This document shows positions 21,191 to 32,770 of a stretch of 64,000 nt of DNA, one piece after another. The stretch spans positions 147,061,173 through 147,125,172 of the forward strand of contig CM054116.1 in the NCBI GenBank assembly GCA_028673005.1, written 5' to 3'. Below the pieces are notes generated by a model. It ran no database searches and had not been told where the DNA came from. It was given only the letters and a program-made list of their open reading frames with translations. The DNA comes from Tanypteryx hageni (lineage: Eukaryota > Arthropoda > Insecta > Odonata > Petaluridae). The position numbers were made by a program, and so were the translations under genes. Each line of letters opens with the position of its first letter. Within the stretch, counting starts at the first letter, position 1.

Positions 21191-21714
21191 GTCTCCCAAC
21201 ATTCTTAGGATTAATAATCCATCAAAAGTTGTCTCGAAAAGTACTGTATATACTGTACTGTGTACACTGTAACTACCTTTCATGGAAAACTGTACGAATT
21301 TATACCAATTGTGCAAATCTTTACCCCTTCCTACGAGGAAAATTGATTTTTGATAATGATTCCGGAACGCATTAAGGAATGTAAAATTATTTGTTATGGA
21401 AAAAATCAATTCAACTTACAAAAATTAATCTTACGAACGCATTTCAAGGTACCCATTACGTTCTTAAGTTGGTGTCCGCCTGTGCATGCTGATAGGAAGA
21501 GGTTCAGGGGATGAGCCCGTGCAGCGGGCGAATTCGCCTAGTGAAGCGAGGCACGTGCTGGTCATTGGAGCTCCTACTGATTAAGACATAGATTTTTTAT
21601 ATTTATCATTATTATTTCCTTGTTTTAAAAATGGCCGCATCCAAAATGTGGCGCTCTAGGCCTATTGGTAAATATGCTTCTTAACGATGGGAAGTACTCC
21701 GGTAAAGTTGCGTC
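21191..21714. other. Interval without recognised genes
   Basis: Open frames near 21185-21409 on both strands have no recognisable motif. A moderately GC-rich patch at 21475-21580 is unassigned. Confidence 0.4.
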
Positions 21715-22735
21715 ATGATTTCCTCAGGGAAGTGTATTAGGACCTCTTCTGTTGTTAATTTATGTAAATGATACTTTTTCGGTAGTAGATAGTAAAATTA
21801 GACTTTTCGCAGATGACACCGCCATACAAAGTACGATATAATTTCAATTGCCCGTAGCTCTGTAACAAAGGAGAATCGGACCCATGTTCATATGACATTT
21901 TTTGCTCAAAATCACTTAAGGAATAAGATCCCGAAGTTATGACATAAAGTCGCCGGACACCCTGTATATAGGTAGATACTCAACTGAGATGACCATCAGT
22001 CGCTACAGGAAAATTTAAAAGCCATTTTCGCGTGGGGCAAGCAACGGAAAATTGAAATTAATTACATTAAATGTGCCGCAGTACCCTTCTGGGGAATTAT
22101 GAACAGAGAAATAGGTTTCGAGTTCGAAATCGATACAAGGAATAATCAAGCAGCTGAACACGTAAAATATTTATGAGTTACCATTTGTCGTGACCTTTCG
22201 TGGGAGATGCACATTCGTCGTGTCATAGGTGCAGCTAACAAGAGACGCGTTAATAGGCAGAATAGTGCGGAATAGTACAGATAAAGTACGCAAATAGTGT
22301 AATTTTTCACTAGGTAGACCGCAGGTGGAATATGCCTCCAGTATATGGGATCCGTATGAGAAGGGCCATATAATTAAGTTAGAAAGAGTGCAGCCAGATT
22401 CGTTAACAAAAGTACGAACATATGGAAAGCGTCACATCATTATTGAAGGATTTGAACTGGATATCACTAGAGGATCGAAGACTAAACTTCTAGAGAAATG
22501 CAGGACGGCATTTCCAAAAAAAAAGTTTTAGGAATAACTGAAGCACCAACGTACATATGTAAAAACGATTGTGAAGATAAAATACGTGAGATCGATTGTA
22601 GGACAGAACTTTATCGAGACTCGTTTTTTCGAGGACAGCACGACATCGTAACAGGAGAGACTAAACTTCGGGAGATAACTGTTTAGTAGGCTTTGATGCA
22701 GCCGCCAGTTTGGTGAATTGCAGGGTAACATAGGG
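21715..22735 (+). pseudogene. CR1-like LINE, RT end and C-terminal region
   Basis: Begins inside the RT at '[17 protein letters not shown]' and '[12 protein letters not shown]' (catalytic FADD kept, near 21812). It is interrupted at 21836-21968 and resumes with 'LQENLKAIFAWGKQRKIEIN', 'DLSWEMHIRRVIGAANKR', 'VEYASSIWDPYEKGHIIKLE' and 'IREIDCRTELYRDSFF'. The 3' end near 22732 reads TTGCAGGGTAACAT, resembling the 3' hairpin region of two other copies in this window (42893-43018 and 56757-57205). Truncated at 5', with frameshifts. Confidence 0.75.
21836..21968. mobile_element. Short unclassified insertion in the CR1-like LINE
   Basis: About 130 bases with no coding similarity separate 'FADDTAIQS' from the resumption of the RT reading. 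The segment ends CCGGACACCCTGTATATA; ACACCCTGTATA-type ends are common on arthropod repeats. No clear duplication or inverted ends were found, so its class is open. Confidence 0.4.
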
Positions 22736-22987
22736 TGACCAGATTCATAGGAAGTAAAACCGGGGCATGAGTTCTAAAGAAGAAAATCGGGAATAATGTG
22801 CAACATGACAGGGACAACCTGGATTTTCGTATCTTTTTAATTTTATACACTGCTCAAATTAATAGTAAATAAGCTTCGCAAATACCGATCACAATTTTGT
22901 TTAATATATTAACAAATAATTTCAAATTAATAAAAACAAATAAAATCTTACAACAAACTATATCACGATTCAGAGGTAACTATTATT
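22736..22987. other. hAT-like terminal motif and AT-rich spacer
   Basis: A TAGGGTGACCAGATTCATAG motif at about 22730-22750, followed by AAACCGGGGCATGA, looks like the end of a non-autonomous hAT (such elements often begin TAGGGTGACC). No partner end was found. The rest is AT-rich. Confidence 0.35.
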
Positions 22988-22991
22988 TTAA

Positions 22992-24700
22992 CCCTTAGAC
23001 GCTCAAGGTGCCGATATATCGGCTCTAGCTTTAACCCCGTTTAAAAATCTTTATAGATCGCACTTTGAGTTATAATTACTACCAAACTGAAGATGATATA
23101 AATGTTTATATTTACTTTTGAAATGGTATTCCTCTTTACGATTTTAGTATTTTACATAAACAAAAGTAATTGTCTTTTCCCCCATCCGTCTGACGCAGCT
23201 AATTCGCAGTGAGTCATCATCCAAAATATTTTTTGTCCTTCACGGCGGTTGATTACGCACGCTGTCTTTCTCCGTTCTTTCATAAGCGTGCCTGTCGTTG
23301 CATTTTCATCACAATGTTATAATCCAAAAGCTGATACGTCATATGGGACGAAATGCTTACCGAAATTTTCTGAGGATTTTTTTTCTTTTATTTTTTCCCT
23401 TGATTATCAATCTCGCTCTCTTGCAGACTAGTCTCTATTGTAACGTTACCTATGGCTCAACTTTGACGGAGGTCTCTTGAGTCTCGCTCACTGGTAATAT
23501 GACACGGAGCAACTTTGTAGAGCATTTTTCATCGTATATTCATTTGATATATACTACCACATTGCCATAGTTTTTTCTGTTCATGCATTTTCCTTCATTC
23601 CCCCTTGCGGTTGAGACTATTTCTTTCCGTTGGTTGTGTAGATGGTTACCCAGAGGACGTGTTGTATTCCTCGTGTGTATTTTATTCGGTGAACCCGTAT
23701 TCTGTTGTCAGTAATTTCTTTTTGAGTGCTTCAGAGACTTTATCGGTGTAATAAATTGTACTACCTGGAGCTGATATAAATTTCTGTAATTTCTGGAACC
23801 CATAATGGCTTCTCTCTAGTAAAGCAACTGCATTGGATAAGGAAATAAAGTCTACCATAAATGGGAAAGAAAAAATTACGCTGAAACCAGAAATAATTTG
23901 CAGTTAAAATAAATTTATGGGGGGGATTGACACTTCTGATATGATGCTGTATACTTACATGAATGAAAGAAAGTGTAAAATATTGGCAAAAACTTGCGTT
24001 CAATATAATTTCAAGTATGGTTTTGAATAGCAATATTCTATATAAAGAAAATTTCAAAGGACCTGGGAAAATGCAATCGAGGCTAACATATGTAGTAAAT
24101 ATAATTGAGCATTTAGGTAATGAGTGGTTTTCAATGAGGGAAAAGACACCTAAAGTGGGCGTTCAAAAACTTGATGAAAAAAGAGACTAATTGTTGTGTT
24201 TGCAGCGCTAAGAATAGAAGAAAAATATCCCAAACTGTTTGCATTAGATGTAACAAAGGCTTACATGGGGAGTGTTTGGCCAAACACAAATGCTGATGTG
24301 GTGAAATGTACTTTTTCACATTATGTTTTATTTCATGAATAAAAAGGGAATATTGAGTCAAATTTTGATATGTTAGAGTGCATAATGCAATATTTCATAA
24401 TATATGTGCAAATCTATGATAAAAGTTGAGGTTATGAAGTTATATAATTTTAAAAATTATTTTCTTTTTCATAAAAACGTTTTTTGTTCAAACTTTCTTT
24501 TATAAAAATAAATATTGCTTTGTCTCATATAAAACTTTTTTGCTTTAAACTGCAATTTGTTTTCAAAACCCATTAAAAATTTCGATATCCTAGACCAAAA
24601 ATTAGGCTCGCAAAAAATATTTAAAAAACACTTGAAATTTTCAAAAATTCGGCGCGAGCTTTCTGGGATTAAAAAGGCAAATGCCGTGAGAGCGAAAGGA
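22992..24700 (+). mobile_element. piggyBac-like element between TTAA sites
   Basis: TTAA at 22988-22991 and 24701-24704 bound an element whose ends are imperfect inverted repeats (left CCCTTAGACGCTCAAGG; right, read inward, TCCTTTCGCTCTCACGG). It contains the C-terminal third of a piggyBac transposase, so size (1709 bp), target site and coding content agree. The N-terminal and most catalytic sequence has been lost or is unrecognisable. Confidence 0.7.
23900..24294 (+). pseudogene. piggyBac transposase, C-terminal part with Cys-rich domain
   Basis: Reads 'GGIDTSDMMLYTYMNERK' (the MGGVDxxD block holding a catalytic Asp), then after a one-base shift 'KYWQKLAFNIISSMVLNSNI' and 'EHLGNEWFSMREKTPKVG'. 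After a second shift comes a cysteine-rich zinc-binding tail (24189-24290): Cys-Cys-x2-Cys, Cys-x2-Cys, His-x2-Cys and a final His-x-Cys before TGA. Domain order matches piggyBac-like transposases; two frameshifts make it dead. Confidence 0.75.
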
Positions 24701-24867
24701 TTAAGGGCAAATAATAAAGTTAAGTATACGTACTAATAGCATAGGAGGTACACGTAAATAAAAGTCAAGAATACTTATATTAAAATCGCAATATAAGATT
24801 TCAATTTGATTTTATATCAATTTATATATATTTAATTAATATTTTAAACTACCCCTGCCTGTCTCAT

Positions 24868-25479
24868 TCAAATTTTATTATTTTTCTTATCGGAAAAATC
24901 TTGAAAACTCATATATACTTTAAAAACACAAAATAATTGTTTTAACATCAAGGTTGTTTCGTTCGTCAGATCATACACAATTAATTTTCGATATTTTCTT
25001 TCTGCATGCGCATTATGGGCCTGAAACGCCAACAAATAATTACACAACATTTTCATCTCTGCGGTCTGTTCTTGAAATGCAATGTCGAAAAACAGGAAGC
25101 CCACGGGTCGTAATGACATTTACTAAGCCAGAACTCTCGTTTCTTTAATCTTTTGAAATTACATTTTGTCGGCATTTAAATTTGATTTAATATGATCTAA
25201 TATTAGATCCATTGTTTATAATTAATTGAACGCAGTTTGTATTTCTTCCGAAAGTGGAATGTCATTTTTAACTGTATCCATTTAATGCCTTTGAATACAT
25301 TCAAGGGTTCTACCCGTTTTACCAGATAGGCCAGGGTTTGATACTGTTTAAATACTTCATCTAATAACTGTTCAATTTTTTCTGCGGAATATTGTCTTCA
25401 ATTAAAATTTTTTAACAATGAGTACAATAAAATTTTCTTCAATTCGTACTTTAAACATATCAATCGTCTCTTTTACAAA
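24868..25479 (-). pseudogene. hAT transposase C-terminal relic
   Basis: Minus-strand frames read 'FVKETIDMFKVRIEENF' next to the Helitron end, then 'YSAEKIEQLLDEVFKQYQTL' and an open 83-residue stretch with 'LLAFQAHNAHAERKYRKLIV' and 'MSFQDFSDKKN'. The 'SNAxxER' block followed by a Leu/Lys-rich tail is the hAT dimerisation region. The match is weaker than for the other hATs here. The Helitron at 25480 appears to cut its upstream side. Confidence 0.5.
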
Positions 25480-26405
25480 CGAGTTGTCGGTGCTTGCATA
25501 CTGCATGCGCTTAAAAATCACCATACACAAAGATCTTAACTCGTATATAATCCAACGCGACAGTATTTGAACTATCCATTTAAATAAGATAATAGTTTTA
25601 ATTTTCCGAGAAATTAAGGCATCTATCCGTAATTTCTAAATTCTCTGGCAATCCACTCTCGTCCAAGTCTTCGAATTTCATGGCTACGATCGCCGTTTCA
25701 GCAATAACGATAATCATCATTAAGACAATAGCCTCTAATATGTATGTAATAATTAGGATATTTTTGTGTTAGAATAATGGTGTCATCGTTCATGCCTTTT
25801 AGTACGTATCTGGATAAAAAATAATTTAAAATTATCACGTCATCATGTATATGTTACGGGTAAAGATAGAAAACGCGATAAACCTAGATTTATCCGGGAT
25901 AAAGTGCACATTAACCAAAACAGCTAGGTAAAGCCAGAATAAAATAATGATTTCTAGTTTTACCCGGGTAATATGCATTTTAACCAACTTCGGCTGAGTA
26001 AAGTGAATTTTATTTGTGATAACTCATACAATCAAATAACTGACAGAATATGAAATGCTGAAATTGTAATTCAAAAAAGCAACTGCAAACAGTCTTTAAC
26101 AAAAATGCGAACGTCAATTCTTGATTTTTTCAAAATTAAAACTTTAAAAAATGTATTTCTTTAGAAAACAACTCTAGAGATTATTAAAAACAAGTTAAAA
26201 CTTGTCTATAAAGTTGATAACACTTTACTTGTTTGAACATGATAAGCTGGAGTGGCACTTGGAGTTACAGAGAATTCCTGCAGCTTTGCACCGACATTTC
26301 TGAGTTACAAATTTTGTTTTGCAGTTGCGCCGTTTATAGCCTTGACCTGATCATTAGCAAGTTGACGTAAAGTCTTTTTCTCGGGCGATACGTTTTTAAT
26401 GTCTA

Positions 26406-27881
26406 TCAGTGTACTGGCATACAATGAAAATTGGTTCCTGGTAAACAGCTCTTCAATAGTTCCACACTCGTTTCCCAGTTTGTACAGTCCCTTGTCGTCT
26501 CCTCAACAACTGCCATACGAACATTGCGAAAATCTCCTCTTCTTCTGTCAACGTCTGGAATTTTAACCCTAACTGTATCTCCAACCTTACATGCAGGAAA
26601 GTTAGAATTGGACATAGCCTTCATTTTCTTTGCTTGATTTTCTAAATTACTCTTAGCATCACGTCTGTTTGTAATGATTTTTTCTTTTTTGTACAAAGTA
26701 CACACACGCCCACAGTCAAAGAGTTTTGGTTTTCCTTAGCGTTCCCATTTTCCATGTTCTCATTTTCACTTACATCATCTTCAACTTGCTTATCGGAACG
26801 CATATCTTTGACAACTTTTTCCAGATCTTCTTCAGTCTGAATATTTTCAATAACTTCCTTGGGCAATGAGGATGACGTTAAACCAACCTTGATGTCATGA
26901 CCAAACATAGCTTTGTAAGGGGAACGTTTTATTCCATCATGGTATGCCCTATTTTTCATTAGTTGCACAAATTTAAGACCTTCTGACCATCGCCTGCAAT
27001 TTTCGTCATTCATCCAAATCATGAGCATATTCTGTATTTCCTGGTTCGCTCGCTCTACGCTGCCCTGTGACTGTGTCGTGGCTTGTCGTGCACTATTTTC
27101 AAACCACTCCACATTGAACTCAAGTCTTCAATTACACGGTTAGCAAATTCTCTGCCATTGCCCGACTGCAAAATGGATGGCGCACCAAAAACACAAAAAA
27201 TATCCAGTAAGTTTTTAGCTACCTCCTCAGCTGTCTTCGATTCTAAAGGTCCAATTTGCACAAATTTAGTTAAATGATCTTGGTGGACCATGATAAATTT
27301 ATAAGGCTCATCAGGATTTGACTGCATATCTATTAAATCTACTTGGCAGCGACTGTTGATTTCAGAAAATATCATTGGTGTCACAACAAGTCCTTTTTTG
27401 GCTGATTTCAGTTTCTTTTGGCGAGGAATACACAGTTTTAAATATAATTTAATAACTTCCTGAGTTACATTTTTATATTTTTTGTTCACTTCATTCACCA
27501 TTCGATGCTTCCCGCCGTGTCCAATAGCCAAATGAGTGTCATGTAATATGTATTTTTAACAAAATACCTTATGTTAGTCTCACCAGAAGAAACAGGAGAG
27601 ATGAGCTTCTCAACACCGCTAACAGAACACACATCAAATCGCTTTAAACGCCGATATTGTAAAGTTGATTTAGAGGTAGCTTCTTTAGCAGTCCGTGCAG
27701 ATTCCAGAAACTCATTGTACTGCTCACTATTCATATAACTGTTCGAGTCCTTTGAAGACACTAGATCTTGAAAAAGTTCGTTAAAACGTTCCTTAAAAGA
27801 AGCACACGTTTTACTATCGGTCGCATAGACGTCTATCATCATCATGCTGCTGTCCGAAGACAGCTGAATCGCTGCCTCCAT
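26406..27881 (-). pseudogene. KRBA2-like integrase-type transposase of the Ginger element
   Basis: Minus-strand coding in four frames. N-terminal part (27881-27540): 'FKERFNELFQDLVSSKDSN' and 'YRRLKRFDVCSVSGVEKLI'. Then a zinc-binding remnant 'IGHGGKHRM...LKLCIPRQKK' (last Cys replaced by Arg). Integrase core: 'CQVDLIDMQSNPDEPYKF' (first Asp kept), 'SILQSGNGREFANR' where the second catalytic Asp is Gly, and after a frameshift 'SQGSVERANQEIQN' with the Glu kept. C-terminal 'KVGDTVRVKIPDVDRRRGDF' is the basic/SH3-like tail. The first ~25 residues may be read-through from the LINE inserted just upstream. Inactive. Confidence 0.8.
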
Positions 27882-29490
27882 CTCTCTCTCTCTCTCCCTA
27901 GAAGCCTCTTTTTTTATCTCTATAAGTACTATATTCCTGCTTTATATTCTCTAATATTCCTATTCTTTTTCTCCCTCTTTCCCTTCTTCCACTAATTTAT
28001 CCTTCTAAGATCGTCCTTTGTAAACACTGTCTTCTCAATATGTGCCCTATCCAATTTGCTTTTCTTTTCCAGATTGTTTTTATTAGCATTCTTTCTTCTC
28101 CCACCATTTCTAATACTTCTTCGTTTCTCTTCCTCTCTGTCCATTTCACTTTCATCATCCTCCTCCATATCCACATCTCAAAATTTTCTAAATATTTTTC
28201 CTCCTTTCTCCTTACCGTTCACGTCTCTGCACTATAAAGAGTTATGCTCCATATGTAGCATTTCGCTAATTTCTTCCTTGTTTCTAAATTTATTTACTTG
28301 CTTGTGAGAAGCTCCTTCTTCTCGTTAAATGCTGCTTTTGCCATTGCAATCCTAATTCTGATGTCCTGTGTACTACTTCCATCCTGCGCTAAAATACTGC
28401 CGAGATATTTGAAACTACTTACTTGTTCCAATTTTTGGCCATTTACCATTATATTTAATTCTTTATGTTCCTTTGAAACCACGATGACTTTCATTTTTTC
28501 GGCATTGATCTTCATTCCATATTGTTGGCCAACCTCCACTAGTCTGTCTGTCATCCTCTGTAGTTCTTTCTCGTATTCCGCTATTAATCCCTGATCATCT
28601 GCGTATTTAATGGTGGTAATACTTTCACCTACTGTCTTAAATCCTTTCTCTTCCATCAACGCTTCTTCTGCTATTGTTTCTGCATAAATATTAAATATCG
28701 CTGGTGAAATAGGACATCCCTGCCACACTCCCCTCCCTATTGAAGTACTTTCTGTTTCTTCTCCCTCAGGCCTGACTCTAATCTTTTGATCAAAGTAAAG
28801 GTTTTTAAGCAGTCTTTTATCTTTCCAATCTATTCCTATTTTGTTTAAAATACCCAGCATTTTATCCCATTTCACTCGGTCAAAAGCTTTCTCCCAATCT
28901 ACAAAACAAAAATACATATCTTTATTGACTTCTAGCGCTCTTTCTATCATCATCCTCATACATCCTATAGCATCTCTAGTCCCTCTTCCTCTTCTGAAAC
29001 CAAACTGATTGTCTTGCAACTCCTTTTCTATTTTACCTTCAATTCTTTTGGTTATTATTCTTGTTAGAACTTGAGCTGTATGAGAAATTAAACTAATTGT
29101 TCTGTAATCCTTACAATTTTTTGCATTGTTCTTTTTCTCCAGTGGTACCATAACAACATCTAAAAAATCTTCTGGCCATATGCCAGTATCATATACTTGG
29201 TTAAAGAATATTGTGAGTTGCTTAAGAACGTCCACTGGTATATCATCACTCCCAACGGCCTTCCTTCTTTGCATGTCATCAATTGCTCTTTTAACTTCAG
29301 ACTCGAGAATATTTGGTCCTAGCTGATCTTTTTCCACATCCTCTTTTTCATTTACTTCAATATTTCTTGGCTTTCCTTCTTTGTCATACAGCACCTCAAT
29401 GTATTCTTTCCAGACATTCTTTACATTGTCTGGCTCCGAGACTATTTTACCACTTTTGTTCATGATTCCTTTACGTCCTATCTTTCTTGT
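27865..29490 (-). pseudogene. RTE-type LINE inserted in the Ginger element
   Basis: A 5'-truncated RTE ('craniofacial') LINE. The 389-residue open frame at 29463-28294 runs from the linker ('GKIVSEPDNVKNVWKEYI') through 'GSDDIPVDVLKQL', 'NQFGFRRGRGTRDAIGC', 'FCFVDWEKAFDRVKWDK', 'WQGCPISPAIFNIYAE' and 'IKYADDQGLIAEYEKEL' (YADD intact) to 'FKYLGSILAQDGSSTQ'. A frameshift near 28290 moves the rest to another frame: 'ITLYSAETWTVRRKEEKYLE' (first W is a stop) and 'KRKANWIGHILRR', then 'GILENIKQEYSTYRDKK'. Related to, but distinct from, the LINE at 15850-19395. Confidence 0.85.
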
Positions 29491-30449
29491 CTATAAGACT
29501 ACGCAATACTACTGTACGCGTCTGCGCATGCTCGGCAAGTGGGGGGGAGGGAGAGGAACTACCATTACCCAATCGGCCGTGGATAATTCTCACTTTACAC
29601 GGATAAAGCCCAAAATACATCTATTATGAACAGAATTTATTATTTTACCAGGGTAATCCTAGTTTTATCGTGTTTTCTATCTTTACCAGTAACAGATACG
29701 TCGTTTGCTGAAATCAAATGAATTACGATATACTCGTATAATGCAGTCTAAGCATTAAATCAATGCTCTTCAATTATGGAATATCATTTCCCATTGAAAG
29801 GCATTGGAGTCGTTGCTATGGAAGTTAATATTTTCCATTGTTGAAAACAGAAAAACTTTTCGTAATTTTATGATTAAAATCAAATTTTTACGCAAATTCA
29901 GCATGGATTTGAATTGTGTCTTCAAGACAAATAAACTTCATTCTTTCGTCAACGGTATGGTTTATGTCCCTACTTTGTATCTTGTAAATAATTAAAAAAG
30001 GAATTTTATATAGCCCTGCAAAGTTTTCACTGCTTTTCTAATGGGCGATTAAAATAGGACACTGGAGTCAAAAACACCCCTTAAATATAACGTATGCTGG
30101 AATTTGGGATTTTTTCCAATTACCCAATAACCTATCTTCCTTCCAAATTTCATCTCTGTAGCTCTTCTAGAAGTACCTTAGATTTTATATGATATAGAAC
30201 TATATTGATTATACAACATATATCCTATATATATGTAAGAGGCAGCTATTTATAATGATATCAATATTTATATAGTTTTACGATTTTTTATTTTGCTCAT
30301 TTAAATTAACAACTATACTATGCATAACATGTAAGCTTGTGTGGAAAAGTGAAAGTAAATTACACCAGCTTTACTTGCGAAATAAAAAACCTTTAGTGCT
30401 TCAAATGTTTTCAGTATTTGCACAGTAGATTGAAGCAAGTGTGCAGCAG

Positions 30450-31110
30450 AAAAAAACCAAAATCAAGATTTTTGTATAGATATAGAAAGCAGGGCTGCCA
30501 CAATACAAGGAATAAAAAAATTCTTTCTACAAGCATTTGTGTTGAACTGACCACATCAATTTTAAACAAATTTAATACTTATGATATACACTTATATAAA
30601 AAACCATATTAGCATATTTCAACCGAATTAACCAAACAGGGGTGCCACAATTACAAATTAAACTTTCAGTAATTATGGATTTGGAAGGAGTTGGCAGAAC
30701 GGATTTAAATTTAAATTTGTATATTAGATGTGTGTAACATACCGTAATGAAATCAAGATGTTTAAAGCGGAGGTAAAGAGCAGGGCTACCACATTAAAAA
30801 GTAAAATAATATTTCTTTTACACGCATTTCTAGAAACCTGACCGCATGGATTTTAACCAAATATGGTATATATAGTCTTCATAATTATAAATAAATAACC
30901 AAAATAGCATATTTCAACCGGGTCGAATAAACAGGGCTACCACAATATCATGATTAGAATTTTCTGTAACTATTAATTTGAAACCGATTTCAAAGAAATT
31001 TCGTTTGTAGGGCGAGTATAGAATGGAAAAACGAAATGAATATGTTTAGAACGGATCAAAAAAGCAGGGCTATCACTATATAAGGAATAATAATTTTCTG
31101 ATTTCAAAGC
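30450..31110. repeat. Degenerate ~290-bp tandem repeat
   Basis: A box GCAGGGCTRCCAC recurs at 30489, 30780 and 31064 (spacing 291 and 284). A sister box (A)CAGGGGTGCCACAA / ACAGGGCTACCACAA recurs at 30637 and 30932 (spacing 295). AGCATATTTCAACCG recurs at 30611 and 30906 in the same phase. So about 2.3 diverged copies of a ~290-bp unit are present, each holding two related half-units. No coding content. Confidence 0.8.
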
Positions 31111-32770
31111 AAATACGTTAGTGTACGATTATTATTCTATGGCGAATTCGACGAAAAGGACTTCTGTACAACGGGAAACCCGTTGACACTCCTACTTGTT
31201 AAGTTTAGTGATTTATCGGTTGCAAGTACCCTGAACTCGGAGAACGTTGGACATGCTACAATTCAATAACAATTATTAAAGTAATCGCTCGGCGTTGTTA
31301 AAATTAAAAATAAAACAAAAATTAATAGAGCGCAGTTATAATCAAACTCCGACTTATTTTACATATCACTATATAAGAACGATCAGTTTCGACGAATAAT
31401 CACCATCATCAGTTGACAAGCATTAAAAAAATAGCAAAAGATGAGAGAGAGAAAGAAAATTGAGGGGAAGGAGGAGGGGAAGGAGGAGGGGAAAGAGGAG
31501 GGGTTGGACGCAATTAGAAGTGAACAGCAGGTGGGAATTAACCACGAACATAAGATAAAAGTGAGCGCTACGGTCATTGGTTAGGGAATAACTGCAGTTG
31601 GTTGGAGAGGGGGGGGGGGGGGCGCTGACACGAGTAAGGAGGACTAGGAAAGGAACTGGCGTTCGTTAACTAAATGAATCTCGGGATTGTTTAATGTGTA
31701 AAATTTCCTTTTTTCAAGATTGTAACAATGCCACATTATTATGGAATTTCACAAAGTCTCGGCCTCATCCATTAATTTTATAGAAATTATTTGCCATAGA
31801 TGCATACAAATTATATTTTGTATTTATTAGTGGTTAACTTCCCCCGCCATTGTTCCCAATTATACCACGGATACCAGGATTCAAATATTCATACATTTCT
31901 CATGCAGATATTCGAAGCGTCCAAATTTCTTATACTCGTTACTCGAACTCCAGGTGAAAATGAGAGCAATTAATGTTTTCGGCCTCGTCTTCTCTTCAAA
32001 TCGCCGTTGCCCCGGGCAAGATATGGGGCCACGCTCGTGCGAACAGAAAGCGATCTGCATTTTCCGCTCGGTGGCCGTTTTCTTTTCATCGTCCGCGGTG
32101 AAAGCTTTCTCTCTTTCGAAGGAGCATCGCGAACTTTCTCCCGCACATCATCATCTCAAGGCCAAGGTTTCCTCCTGCTGCTCGTGCGAATCGCTGGTCG
32201 TTGTCCTCTCTACGCTCGTGCTCTACTTCGCAGCCGCCGCTGACCTCGGAGGTGCTTTCTCTCGCCACACTTTCCAAGGCCAAGCGAGAGATAATATAGT
32301 TCTCGATTGACGATGGAAGGGGCAGAGAATGGGGGGTAGCATGGAGAATAACTTATATCCCGAATAATACTGGATCCTTTGTTTTAATGTAACAATCTGT
32401 ACAACAAAACAACAATAATATACCATTTCATTATAATGTCTTTGGTTCGTGTACAACGCCTTCGCATCATTAACATTCTACAAAATAACTTAAAGCGCTC
32501 ACCAAACATTTGCAACACACATACTTTCAAAAGTACAAAAGGAACAAAAATTACCGATAATATTTCGGGTCGACATACAAATCATCTCTTTTTCACTTTG
32601 GCCACAACCCATCTTGAAAAATAGTCTCATAAATAGCACACTATAGATGATCTCCTTATTTCACGAGATCTTTAAGTCAGCCACGCGTACTTTCATTCGT
32701 TCCAAACATACACGGCAGTCTGTCTGGGAATCATTTCGAATCTCAGCTCATCAGTCTCTTGGTCCTCCGA
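31111..32770. other. Intergenic sequence downstream of LARP6
   Basis: Contains a purine-rich GGAGGAGGGGAAG repeat (about 31462-31504) and a run of 14 G (31609-31622). A moderately GC-rich patch (31950-32340) has overlapping open frames on both strands without recognisable domains. The last few hundred bases before 32770 are presumably LARP6 3' UTR (minus strand). No clear AATAAA was found; an ATTAAA on the minus strand near 32383-32388 is a possible variant signal. Confidence 0.4.

Larger units (their letters stand above)
25852..29694 (-). mobile_element. Ginger-like DNA transposon (integrase-type transposase)
   Basis: Terminal inverted repeats of about 28 bases start TGTTAC(G/T)GGTAAAGAT and continue AGAAAAC(G/A)CGATAAA, at 25852 and (inverted) up to 29694. 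Flanking 4-mers are TATA and GATA, an imperfect 4-bp duplication. TGTNR ends, ~4-bp duplications and a retrovirus-like integrase are the Ginger pattern. It sits inside Helitron family A copy 1, whose sequence continues on both sides, and itself carries an RTE LINE (27865-29490). Confidence 0.75.
25480..30258 (-). mobile_element. Helitron-like element, family A copy 1, split by a Ginger-like insertion
   Basis: Read on the minus strand, the 5' end is A|TCATTATAAATAGCTGC (30258 downward). The 3' end has the hairpin GCATGCAGTATGCAAGCA (25491-25508) followed by CCGACAACTCG|T (ending at 25480). A-T flanks, 5' TC and a 3' hairpin about 10 bases from the end are Helitron features, although the usual CTRR is CTCG here. 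The body matches 35031-35588 (TTGAAAGGCAYTGGAGTCGT and neighbours). No Rep/helicase gene: non-autonomous, about 0.94 kb without the insertion. Confidence 0.6.

Noticed and set aside
23249..23480. Small frames in the left half of the piggyBac element
   Set aside because: No similarity to piggyBac N-terminal or catalytic motifs.
30489..31076. CRISPR-like array
   Set aside because: Repeats are degenerate, ~145-290 bp apart, in a eukaryotic transposon context; no cas genes.
31954..32310. 118-residue frame with Ser/Cys-rich sequence
   Set aside because: No recognisable domain and competing frames on both strands; not supportable as a gene.
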